DNA from: Solenopsis invicta
Lineage: Eukaryota; Arthropoda; Insecta; Hymenoptera; Formicidae
NCBI RefSeq assembly: GCF_016802725.1
Contig: NC_052668.1
Location: forward strand, 5,252,501-5,316,500
Length of the DNA: 64,000 nucleotides
Direction: 5' to 3'
How positions within the stretch are numbered: position 1 is the first letter of the stretch; every line of letters starts with the position of its first letter. The position numbers and the translations under genes are program-made. Positions 22,065-32,034 of the stretch are shown here, one piece after another. The notes under the pieces are model-generated. The model was not told the DNA's origin. It saw only the letters and a program-made list of their open reading frames with translations, and ran no database searches.

Positions 22065-22571
22065 CAATCGTTCTTCTATAACTGTACTATAGATGTTAGA
22101 AATATTTAATCGTCATTTTCTCTAAAATTCCTAAGTTATACGATGAAGGCGGCTTTACTGTAATAAAGGTGGGAATGAATATACATCCATCCAATTGTAT
22201 TAAAATTGGTGAGATCATTGTCAAATGTTCCCCTTGTTAGCAGCACAAAATTTTTCTATGTTTCAAGACAGCCAACCGGCACAAAAATTACCACACTTTT
22301 AAGAAAATAAATTTCTACACAATGTTTAAAAGTAACTTCTTATCATTATACAAAAAATTTTAATTTATCACTACTGTGCTATGTGTCATGCCTGAGCGCG
22401 TGAATTCTAGGGGCTGCAATTGGATAACTTTAATAATCCAAAAAGTATTATAGCCTCGACATTTTCATATTTGGATTTTCGATTTATTATATTCCGAAGA
22501 ATTTACTCATAAAAAAAGCTTCTGCTAATTCTAGGATATATGAAAAATAATATAATATATTTTATATTATA
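22065..22571. other. no gene seen
   Basis: AT-rich sequence with no feature I can support. Confidence 0.4.
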
Positions 22572-23112
22572 CAAGGGTTGCCCGAAAAGTAATGCCCCAT
22601 ATTTTTTTTTGAAAACTATTTATTCTGCAAAAATGATGTTTACACACATAAAAGAATAATGTTTTATTTACTCACTCTATTTTTCTACATAATCTCCTTC
22701 AAGTTCTACTGCCTTCTTCCAGCGACTCACTAAGGCATCTATGCCCTGTCGGTACCAGTCCTCGCTCTGGTTACAAAGCCAGGTTTTCACTGTACTAATC
22801 ACTTCTTCGTCGTTTTCAAAATGTTTTCCACGAATGCTATCTTTTAGTGGCCGAAAAACATTTTGAAGACAACAAAAAGGTGATTAGCGCAGTGAAAACC
22901 TGGTTCCGTAACCAGAGCGAGAACTTGTACCGATGAGGCATACACGTCCTTAATGAATCGTTGAAGGAAGGTAGTAGAACTTGAAGGAGATTATGTAGAA
23001 AAATAAAATGAGTAGATAAAACATTATTCTTTTATATGTATAAACATCATTTTTGTAAAATATATAGTTTTCGAGGAAAAAATGTGGGGTATTACTTTTT
23101 GAGCAATCCTCG
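22572..23112. mobile_element. mariner foldback: two transposase 3' ends head to head
   Basis: Termini CAAGGGTTGCCCGAAAAGTA and CGAGGATTGCTCAAAAAGTA face each other with TA on both sides (22570-22571, 23113-23114). The left arm, read on the minus strand, encodes VISTVKTWLCNQSEDWYRQG and then RWKKAVELEGDYVEK with a stop. The right arm, read on the plus strand, encodes a decayed version of the same C-terminus (KVISAVKTWFRNQSE). So both arms are the 3' end of one mariner transposase gene, joined as an imperfect palindrome of 541 bp. Confidence 0.8.
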
Positions 23113-23399
23113 TAATAACATTATAATATAATAATTTTCGTTAATAAAACAATTTTAAATACAATTTTTGTTTTTATTTTTATATTCCTGTACGTTATTT
23201 GGACATGAAAACATCATTAAAAAGATCAAAATAATCATAGAGTCATGTCTTTTTAATGTCTTAAAACTACATTATTAATCCGTGACATTAGTAGCTCGGT
23301 CATCTTCCCATCATTTTAACATCATCCTATTAGTCATATTTGACCAGTTATGAGAATTGTCGTCATTTTGATGTGTGCTTGCTAGCTTGATAGAAAGGT

Positions 23400-24735
23400 A
23401 AAGATAGGGGGTAGAGAAAAAAAAAGAGAGTGCAACAGACACAGGGAAAAGAACAAAAGGTGGAAGAAAAAAGAGTAAGTAGTAAAAGAGAAAAAGAGAC
23501 GGGGAGTGGAGGACTAAAAAATGTAATTACCCTGGTAACAATTACAGACAGAAACAGGCAGAATTTTTATCTGTTTCTAGCTGCAAGTTGTCCGTTCTAT
23601 CTGCAAATACAACATGCGGATAGAAAATCCGCATTTGCAGTAGTAGATTCTATTAGTCTCCGTCTGCATCTTGTCCGTAATCACATTTCCCCTACATCTG
23701 TCCGCGATTACGGACAGCAATCTTGTTTGTTTCTATTCGCATTGTGTCCATAATCATTTGCATCTGTCCGTAATTGTGTATAGAAGTTCTGTCTGTTTCT
23801 GTCCGCATCCTATATGTCGCGATTTCTATTTGCACATGTCCGCGATTACGTGCACGAATCCTATCCGTTTCTATCCGCATTGTATACGTCGCGATTTCTA
23901 TCCGCATCTGTCCGCGATTACGTGAACAAATCCTATCCGTTTGTATATGCATTGTATCCGTCGCGATTTCTGTCTGCTTCTATTCGCGATTACGTGAACA
24001 AATCCTATCCGTTTGTATTCGCATTGTATCTATCGCAATTTCTGTCTGCTTCTGTCCGCGATTACGTAAACAAATCCAGGAACTATCTATTTGGACACAG
24101 TACAATTAGACACAAACCACTCACAGCGCTTGAACAAAAGAAAATTACTAAGCATCAGCCGTTGTGATTGGCTGTGTCCCATTGTACTGTGTCCAAATGG
24201 ATGTTTTCCAACAAATCCTATCCGTTTCTATCCGCATTCTATCCATCGCAATTTCTATCCGTAATTGTTAACGATTACGGACAGCAATCCCGTCCGTCTC
24301 TATCCGCATCTTGTTCGGAATCACATTTCATCTGTATCTGTCTGCAATTGCATACAGAGGTTCTGTCAGTTTCTGTCTGCATTCTATACGCCGCGATTTC
24401 TGTTCGCATCTGTCTCCAATTACGTACCGGAATGCTATCTGTGTCTATCCGCATTGTATTCGGCGTGATTACTACTTGTATCAATTTGCAATTACGTATC
24501 AGAATCCCATCCGTGTCTATCCGCATTGTATCCGTCGCGATTTTATCTGCATCTGTCCGTGATTACGGACAACAATCTTATCCGTTTCTATTTGCATCTT
24601 ATCCGTTTCTATTTGCATCTTATACGTAATCACATTTCATCTGTATCTGCTGCAATTGCGTACAGAAATTCGATCCATACGTATCCGCATTGTATCTGTC
24701 GAGATTTCTATCTGCATCTGCCCGTATACATAAAT
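23400..24735. repeat. complex tandem satellite, left arm of a foldback structure
   Basis: From about 23560, units of roughly 65-75 bp repeat with the themes TCTGTCCGCGATTACG, AATCCTATCCGTTTCTATCC, GCATTGTATCCGTCGCGATT. About 15 units have drifted, some with higher-order pairs. Long open frames in all phases (YPFLSALYPSRFLSAS-like) are by-products of the repeat and not genes. The same themes return inverted at 25520-25835. Confidence 0.75.
24090..24197. mobile_element. 108-bp MITE inside the satellite
   Basis: Terminal inverted repeats TTTGGACACAGTACAAT and ATTGTACTGTGTCCAAA bound a non-satellite insert. Further inverted matching (AGACAC / GTGTCCC) extends slightly inward. TSD is not clear. 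Confidence 0.6.
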
Positions 24736-25519
24736 AATTAAAATCCTATCCTGCCCATAGTCCGACTAGCAAAAATAGCAGAATTTGAATTGGAAATAGA
24801 ACCGAAGCATGAAAAAACATAAAAAGAACTTGTCAAAACTCAATTTTGCAACCAATGGTTATATACAAATTACTAAAAATTGACTGTAGAGGAAAACTGA
24901 ATACGCCAATCGATCCTACGTGAAAAATAATTCAATAAACACATACAACGCTTTCCTAATTGGTATAGTTATTATAATTGTTTATAAACAAATTAGTTAA
25001 AAAATTGTTTTTCGCAATGTGTTTTTTATGTTTATAACAATTTGTTTATAACAATTATAATTGTTATAAACAATTGTAATTGTTATAAATAAATTGTTAT
25101 AAACATAAAAAGCATATTGCAAAAGGCAGTTTTTCAACTAATTTGTTTATAACAATTATAATTGTTATAAACAAATTGTTATAAACATAAAAAGTACATT
25201 GCAAAAAGAAATTTTACAACTAATTTGTTTATAACAATTATACAAACTATACCAAGAAAGCGTTATATATGTTTATCGAGTCATTTTTCACGTAGAATGG
25301 ATTAGCGTAATTAGTTTTCTTCTACAGTCAATTTTTAGTAATTTGTTTATAACAATTGGTTGCAAAATTGAGTTTCGACAAGTTCTTTTTACGTCAGTAA
25401 TGTTTTTTCATGCTTCAATCCTATTTTCAATTAAAATTTTTGTTGCTATTTTTTCTGGTCGGAGTATGGGCAGGATCAGGTTTTAATTACTTATATATGC
25501 GAGCAGATATAAATAAAAA
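24736..25519. repeat. ~780-bp palindrome core between satellite arms
   Basis: Left CAATTTTGCAACCAATGG, AAAAATTGACTGTAGA, CTACGTGAAAAAT return inverted on the right (CAATTGGTTGCAAAATTG, TCTACAGTCAATTTTT, ATTTTTCACGTAGAA). The centre near 25000-25200 is several copies of TTTGTTTATAACAATTATAA in both orientations. With its satellite flanks this has the architecture of a foldback transposon. Confidence 0.75.
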
Positions 25520-25840
25520 TATCAATAAATACAATGCGGTTAAAAACGAATAGGATTCTGATACATAATTGCAGAAAGATACGGACAGAAATCGCGGCAT
25601 CTAGAATTCAGACAGAAACGGACAGAACTTTTGTACGCAATTGCAGACAGATACAGGTGAAATGTGATTACCGACAAGATGCGAATAGAAACGAACAAGA
25701 TTGCTGTCCGTAATCGTGGACAGATGCAGATAAAAATAGCGCCGGATACAATGCGGATAAAAACGGATAAGATTTTGATACGTAATTGCAGACAGGTGCG
25801 GACAGAAATCCCGGCGTGTAAAATGTAGAAAGAAAAAAAC
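25520..25840. repeat. right satellite arm, inverted relative to 23560-24735
   Basis: Units contain ACAATGCGG(T/A)(T/A)AAAAACG, GATTTTGATACGTAATTGCAG, ACGGACAGAAATC, the reverse complements of the left-arm themes. Only about four units are present, so the arms are unequal. Confidence 0.7.
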
Positions 25841-26034
25841 AGATTTTAATTATTTATATAGTTTATAGTTTATTTTAAACATATGTTTATAGTTTATTTT
25901 AAAAATATAAAAGCATAAATAATCAAAGGGTTAATGAAAATATTTGCTCAATACTCAACACGTAAGTTTCTTCCTGTTTACATCAGCTTTACTTCAAATA
26001 TAACTTTTTATTTACGATAGAACGTATCACAAGT
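25841..26034. other. no gene seen
   Basis: AT-rich, with a direct repeat of GTTTATAGTTTATTTTAAA at the start. Confidence 0.4.
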
Positions 26035-26104
26035 GTACAATTAGCTCAGTGTTAGCGTATTAGGTTATCGTCCCAAAATCTTAGGTTCTAATCCCGCCGG
26101 CGCC
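26035..26104 (+). ncRNA. tRNA-like/SINE-like module
   Basis: TTAGCTCAGTGTTAGCG is a good A-box match. GGTTCTAATCC is a one-change B box 35-40 bp downstream. The segment ends GGCGCCA. Acceptor pairing is poor, so this is a tRNA-derived repeat or pseudogene. Confidence 0.4.
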
Positions 26105-26269
26105 AATATGCGTTTTTAAAAATTGTAAAATAATGCGTAATCGTAATTAGTAAAATAGAATATATACAAATTAGATTAACTTATAATAAAAATAAGAATA
26201 ATAAGATCTGCAAAAAAACAAAAAAAATTCTTTTTTATAATAAAATTTTTTTTGTATACGCGTTTGCAT

Positions 26270-26500
26270 ACAAAAACGGGTGCGTATATGAATTTGCAGA
26301 CACAAACGGACAGAGTGCGTATACGCATTTGCAAACACAAACGAACAAAGTGTGTATACGCATTTGCAGACAAAAACGGACAGGATGCGTGTACATATTT
26401 GCAGACAGAAACGGACAAGTTGCATATGTATCCAATTGCAAACAGAAATGGACAGGATGCATATACGCATTTGCAGACAGAAACAGATAGAATTTACAGT
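26270..26500. repeat. 35-bp minisatellite
   Basis: Six units of TTTGCAGACA-AAACGGACA-G-TGCGTATACGCA type with a 35-bp period. The CGGACAGAAAC theme links it to the satellites at 23560-25840, as if it were a rearranged derivative. A single TTTCTGTCCGTTTCTATCCG block follows at about 26610. Confidence 0.7.
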
Positions 26501-26804
26501 TGGCTATCTGTTTTTACAGACAGAAATTGATAGATTGCGAAACACATTCTATTGGTTTCTATCTGTAAATACGGATTAAGAAATGCATAGTAAAGCAGAC
26601 AGATACGTTTTCTGTCCGTTTCTATCCGCAATTTTTACCATACAAATATCCGCATATTTTACTATTACAGATATAAGAAAAAGAAATAATATTGTTAATA
26701 ATTTGTTACCAAACAAATATAATTATAACGGCGTCGCAAGTAAGGCGTTATTTTTGTACACTAATAACCATGTAGTATTTTATTAAATATAACTTTATAT
26801 TGTC

Positions 26805-27190
26805 GTCTGACAAGGGATATGTCACAAGTGTCCGGCGCCGATTTGATTCTCCTTGAAATATGTTGTTAAACACGAAAATTTAAGAGACACGTATTTTTTT
26901 ATATGTGCGGAACCTTAAATTTAGGGGGTAAAACACACCTTCAAAAAAGAAAAAAAACGGAATTTCTCTTTCGGGGTGAATATCATCAAAAATATAAGAG
27001 ATAAAAAAATATTTTTAAGAAAAATTATACAGTTTAAAGAGTACTCTAAAGTTGTAAAAAAAAAAATTTTTTAAATTTTGTTTAACACAAAATACTCCTA
27101 CCACCCAAAGTTTTTCTATATTTAAAAAACTTTTTTTTAGTCAAATTAAAGGTTATTTTTTTCCAAATTTAACCATATATAAAAAAGTAT
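26805..27190. repeat. dispersed repeat, inverted partner at 54705-55070
   Basis: Shared landmarks in order: GGCGCCGATTTGATTCT, CAACATATTTCAAG (inverse), GTGCGGAACCTTAAATTTAG, AGTACTCTAAAGTT, TTTAACCATATA. About 380 bp match imperfectly, in opposite orientation about 28 kb apart. No coding content. Confidence 0.7.
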
Positions 27191-27408
27191 CTTACAAAAT
27201 GCCATTTTTGAGAATTAATTATAAACGCCTCCTTATGCGCTACCTGTGCTTATATGCGTAAGTAGTTAGTTTGCATTTAATCTTATGCAATAATTATATT
27301 ATAAAAGATGGATTTGTAATAAAATTGTCTTTAACTTATTCTTTCTTATACTTATTCATGGAAAAAATTAAACTTGAAAGAAATAATTGGATTGGAGTTA
27401 ATAAGAAT

Positions 27409-28405
27409 CAGTACAAAATTACCTTTTCAAAAAAAGGTAAAAAAAAGGTGCCAATTTATGTGTGTGCGCGCGCACCTTATCTATAATTTTTTTTTTAAAC
27501 TCAAGTAGTACTATTTTTTAATTCATAATAAATGTATTTTTTCCAAAAAATGTATGAAATCTTTAAATCGCGCCAATTATAAAGAGAATATATTGCTGTT
27601 TGAAATAACTGTTGTACTACTTTTAACGAATAAAATGCAAGTGATAGTATATTTATTTTTTAAGTAAAACCCAAGTAGCGATATCTTTAATACTTTTTTA
27701 AATAAAATTTAAGTGATACTGTGTCTGTGTATTTTTATTGCAACATTTTTCTGTTCTAACCTAAGTGGATGTACTTAATTTAAAAAAGTTTCAATGAAAT
27801 ATGTAACATTTAATCTCAAAGAATTAAACAGAAATAAGAATGTTTTATTATAATAAAAAATTTTTAAACTACAAAAATTGGCGCTGCTGTTTTACAACAT
27901 TTTATTTAGATTATAGTTAGACATTTAACAGCGCCAATTTTTTGTAGTTTAAAAATTTTTTATTTTAATAAAACATTCTCATTTCTGTTTAATTCTTTGA
28001 GATTAAATGTTATATATTTCATTGAAACTTTTTTAAATTAAGTACATCCACTTAGGTTAGAACAGAAAAATGTTGCAATAAAAATACGCAGACACAGTAT
28101 CACTTGAATTTTATTTAAAAAAGTATTAAAGATACCGCTACTTGGGTTTTACTTAAAAAATAAATATACTATCACTTGCATTTTATTCGTTAAAAGTAGT
28201 ACAACAGTTATTTCAAACAGCAATATATTCTCTTTATAATTGGCGCAATTTAAAAATTTCATACATTTTTTGGAAAAAATACATTTAGGTTGAATTAAAA
28301 AATAGTACCACTTGAGTTTAAAAAAAAAATTATAGATAAGGTGCGCGCGCACACACATAAATTGGCACCTTTTTTTTACCTTTTTTTGAAAAGGTAATTT
28401 TGTAC
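27409..28405. repeat. ~1-kb near-perfect palindrome, arms ~480 bp
   Basis: Left arm AGTACAAAATTACCTTTTC to TTGGCGCTGCTGTTT. A loop of about 30 bp follows near 27895-27927. The right arm is its reverse complement, ending GAAAAGGTAATTTTGTACT. Arm differences are a few substitutions and short indels, so it formed or was gene-converted recently. The outer bases AATCAGTAC/GTACTGAT may be element ends. Confidence 0.85.
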
Positions 28406-28483
28406 TGATATTACGCGTTTTTGTAGTGTTAAGCAATATATTTATTTTTTGTGATGCCATGATTTCAACTTACAAGTAAGATT

Positions 28484-28501
28484 ATAATGTGTGTGTGTAC
28501 A

Positions 28502-28551
<50 letters not shown>

Positions 28552-28613
28552 CGCACACACACACGCACGCACACACACACGCACACGCACACGCACGCAC
28601 ACGCACGCACGGA

Positions 28614-28669
<56 letters not shown>
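28484..28669. repeat. (CA)n then (TA)n microsatellites
   Basis: (AC)n with G interruptions at about 28498-28612, followed by (TA)n at 28614-28669. The TA tract is the target of the DD41D mariner. Confidence 0.9.
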
Positions 28670-28672
<3 letters not shown>

Positions 28673-29228
28673 GGTGTTTCAGACCACACGTACACCCCTT
28701 TTCTCTTCGCAAGATTAGGACCAATCAAAAATATGTTCAGACTAAAGTTGTAGGGTTTCAAAAGATCTATTCAATGATCTTATCAGTTTGACCTTGGATG
28801 GCGTCGCCAAAGTCAGATCGAAATCACATTATGTTTTTTAAATGGAACACCCTATTTTTGATTCCAGAATCTAATAGCTGGTGTCAAGACCTTTCCAAAA
28901 CACTATAAGAATGTTTATTTTCGTTGACTACTTTCCGAGTTGTGCGGCTTGAAAGTTACACTACCGCCAGCATCAGCATTACTCAAGATGTACCATGTGG
29001 TGGTTACTTAGTCGGATTTAATCTTGTGTGTGGGTGTGTGCATACGTGCATGCGTATGTGTATGGGGGAGGAAAAGGGGAGTCAAAGTTTTATGTACTCT
29101 GCTTTTGTTTATTAACTGGATTGATTATGTTTGATGATCACTCATGTCCAGATTGACTGTATGCATTTTCCCGTGCTTAGCATTATCCAGAATGAACGAC
29201 GTGGACGTGACGAGAATTTCATCCCATT

Positions 29229-29556
29229 GGGGTGCTTGATTCACGTGAGTCCCCTTGCCTCTCACGTTTGGGTTGCTTGATTCACGTGAGTCCCCTTGCC
29301 TCTCACGTTTGGGGTGCTTGATTCACGTGAGTCCCCTTGCCTCTCACGTTTGGGGTGCTTGATTCACGTGAGTCCCCTTGCCTCTCACGTTTGGGGTGCT
29401 TGATTCACGTGAGTCCCCTTGCCTCTCACGTTTGGGGTGCTTGATTCACGTGAGTCCCCTTGCCTCTCACGTTTGGGGTGCTTGATTCACGTGAGTCCTC
29501 TTGCCTCTCACGTTTGGGGTGCTTGATTCACGTGAGTCCCCTTGCCTCTCACGTTC
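29229..29556. repeat. eight 41-bp tandem repeats with CACGTG palindromes
   Basis: The unit is GGGGTGCTTGATTCACGTGA followed by GTCCCCTTGCCTCTCACGTTT. Copies differ by at most one or two bases. Each holds TTCACGTGA (an E-box-like palindrome). It lies between the left TIR and the transposase stop codon, so it may be a transposase-binding subterminal array or a host-factor site array; both are inference. Confidence 0.9.
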
Positions 29557-29580
29557 GGGAATGAATGAGTGTATGTTTTG

Positions 29581-30642
29581 TTAAGCGACTAAATGTTCAA
29601 AGTGAGCACCATTCTCTGCGATGCAAGCATCAACTCTATTTTGAAAATCATTGGTTGCTCGAAGAATTTCCTCGGCACGTAAGGATCGAATTGCTTCACT
29701 TATTCTACGAATCATATTATCCCTCGTAGTCGGACGTTCATGATAGACCAAGTTTTTTATCCTTCCCCAGAAATAATAATCAAGGACGGTGAGATCTGGT
29801 GATCGGGGTGGATAATTGATTGGAGCGTATTTGCCTATCCACTTGTCGGGGAACATAGTATTTAATGCCGCACGAGCAACTCTCGATGTATGAGACGGAC
29901 ATGCATCTTGTTGGAACCACATGTTCAGGCGCAATTGCAGAGGAATATTTTCTAGTAAGACAGGAAGATCTGTCATTATCAAGGCGGAATATCTATCACC
30001 GTTTAGATTTTCGTCAAAGAAAACAGGACCTATGATTTGACTTCCAATAATTCCACACCAAACATTGACTTTCCAAATGGTTTGATGATCTACTTCTCTC
30101 AACCAGTGAGGATTATTTTGTGCCCAATAACGAGAGTTCCAAGTATTAACAGATCCATCACTTTTAAGTGTACATTCGTCAGAGAATAAAATTTTTAAGT
30201 GGAAATCAAGTGGTTGCTGTCTTATAAAGTTGCAAAATACAAGTCTCTGTCTAATATCGTTATAATTCAACGCTTGATGAACAGACATTCTGTAACGGTG
30301 AAATTTGTTATTTTTTAAAATGCGCCAAACACTGATTTTACTAACACCAGAATCTTGTTCTCGTCGTCTTAAAGAATCATAAGGGTTCAATTCTGTCGAT
30401 GCAAGAATTTCCACTGTTCTTTCATCCATAATCGGACGACGAATTTGTGTACCTTTGTTATGTTGAGGCTGAACGACACCTTTAATTTTGATTCGTTTAG
30501 CCAAACGTGAAAAAACATTTCGCGAGTAAGGAGTCCGATCAGGATAACGTTCCCGCCACAATCTTTCCGCTGCAATGAATGTACCTCGACACTCACCTAA
30601 AATTAGCAGCATATCATATGCTTCTTCATTGGAATAGGACAT
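29581..30642 (-). CDS. mariner-family transposase, DD41D, apparently intact
   Basis: 353 codons, uninterrupted, from MSYSNEEAYDMLLILGECRG to GAHFEHLVA. The N-terminal ~110 residues look like paired HTH domains (YDMLLILGE..., then SKISVWRILKNNKFHRYRMS). The catalytic residues by count are D155 (LFSDECTL), D246 (FQQDACPSHTS) and D288 (SPDLTVLDYYFWG). The last two are separated by 41 residues, the DD41D signature described for rosa-like mariners. The protein would bind the TIRs and integrate at TA. With a full ORF, near-matching TIRs and TA flanks, this is the only element here that looks potentially autonomous. Transcription signals were not identified. Confidence 0.9.
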   Translation of the reverse strand: MSYSNEEAYDMLLILGECRGTFIAAERLWRERYPDRTPYSRNVFSRLAKRIKIKGVVQPQHNKGTQIRRPIMDERTVEILASTELNPYDSLRRREQDSGVSKISVWRILKNNKFHRYRMSVHQALNYNDIRQRLVFCNFIRQQPLDFHLKILFSDECTLKSDGSVNTWNSRYWAQNNPHWLREVDHQTIWKVNVWCGIIGSQIIGPVFFDENLNGDRYSALIMTDLPVLLENIPLQLRLNMWFQQDACPSHTSRVARAALNTMFPDKWIGKYAPINYPPRSPDLTVLDYYFWGRIKNLVYHERPTTRDNMIRRISEAIRSLRAEEILRATNDFQNRVDACIAENGAHFEHLVA

Positions 30643-31503
30643 CTCTAAATAAACCTAGACTAATAAAGAGGGTCGGATTTTTGTTGCGCGATTGATACTG
30701 ATATGACGGTTATTGAAGACGTAGGTGACAAGTTTGAGAGAGTTATTGTCACTCGTGTTGAGTTGAGTCACAATAGCGTTGTGGTGAATACATCTCTACT
30801 ACATCCTATGCAAATAACAATATGTATAAAATCACGAGTTAGATATCGTTACGCAGAAAGCCGCGCTCGTTATTGCTCGTGTGCTACCGTTAAAGTAATA
30901 ATGTAATTACATAATATTATGACATACATATGTATGTGGCTATCTACGGTCGCGACAGCTAACTTTCACGATTTTTCATGATCTGTTTTTGTTGGCCCGG
31001 CTCGCGTGTTTACTTTCTTTGTGTCGGCTGCACGGCTTTCTGCGTAACGCGTGATTTTATATTGTTATTTACATGGTGTTGGCGGTAGTGTAACTTTCAA
31101 GCCGCACAACTCGGAAAGTAGTCAAGGAAAATAAACTTTCTTGTAGTGTTTTGGAAAGGTCTTGACACCAGCTATTAGATTCTGGAATCAAAAATAGGGT
31201 GTTTCATTTAAAAAACTTAATGTGATTTCGATCTGACCTTGGCGACGCCATCCAAGGTCAAACTGATAAGATCATTGAATAGATCATTTGAAACCCTACA
31301 ACTTTCGTCTGAACATATTTTTGATTGGTCCTAATCCTGCAAAGAGGAAAGGAGTGTACGGGTGGTCTGAAACACCCTGTATATACACATACATACATAT
31401 ATATATATATACCAAGCAAATCAAAAACTGCTTACGTGAATATAATTAACCTCAACTCCCATCCACAATAAATAATATGTCTCTTGTATAGACAAGATTA
31501 TAT

Positions 31504-31559
31504 TGTAGGATGTTAAAATGTTAGCTAAGGAAAAAGAGTGAGAATGAGAGTATGAGAGT

Positions 31560-31613
<54 letters not shown>

Positions 31614-31923
31614 ACATGTGTCGTAGAAGAAAAGCGTCGTTTGACGAAAAGGATTGCCATTGTCCGAAACATGTGTTGTTTTATGGTAGAGTCATAAAAC
31701 ACACAATCAATTGTGTTCAAAGCGCGTAAATGTAACATCTGCGAATGGACGCACGTATGTATCAGGAAAAAGGGGTAAAGGCGAGTAGGCAGAACAAGCC
31801 AAAGGCAGAAGATTTCGAGCGATCAGAGAGAAACGATCCTACGAGTCAAGAGAGCGTTCTGTAGACACTCAACGAAATATACATATTATACTTATTATCT
31901 AAAAGCCCTTAATTGATCCCACA
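31504..31923 (+). repeat. Gypsy 5' LTR, 420 bp
   Basis: TG...CA ends. It contains a (GA)n tract at about 31555-31610. Nearly identical to the 3' LTR; the visible differences are GA-tract length and an A/C change at its end (GAGAAAGAAC against GAGCGAAAGAAC). Confidence 0.95.
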
Positions 31924-32034
31924 TACACTTTGGGGGCTCAGCCGGGATCGGGCTAGTTAGATCCGTAGTATAACGAGTTCCGCGAGTGTTGAGTGTCGAG
32001 TTTTGAGTTTATTGTGAACCTGAAGAGACGAGCA

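Larger units (their letters stand above)
28670..31379. mobile_element. DD41D mariner (rosa-like), full length
   Basis: Termini CAGGGTGTTTCAGACCAC and the inverse are flanked by TA (28668-28669, 31380-31381). TIRs are about 305 bp (28670-28977, 31076-31379) with few differences. The left TIR is followed by a ~60-bp module related to one in two Tc1 elements of this window, then a short GT-rich tract. Eight 41-bp repeats and an intact transposase gene (minus) fill the interior. Confidence 0.9.

Noticed and set aside
23430..24741. Overlapping long open frames rich in Cys/Tyr/Ser (YPFLSAS-type) on both strands
   Set aside because: They follow the ~70-bp satellite in every phase. The amino-acid repeats mirror the DNA period, with no start context or conserved domain.
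23560..26500. Regularly repeated units resembling a CRISPR array
   Set aside because: Units are contiguous and drifted without unique spacers, and the DNA is clearly eukaryotic. It is a satellite.
28487..28791. Thr/His and Tyr/Ile repeat proteins
   Set aside because: Translations of (CA)n and (TA)n microsatellites.
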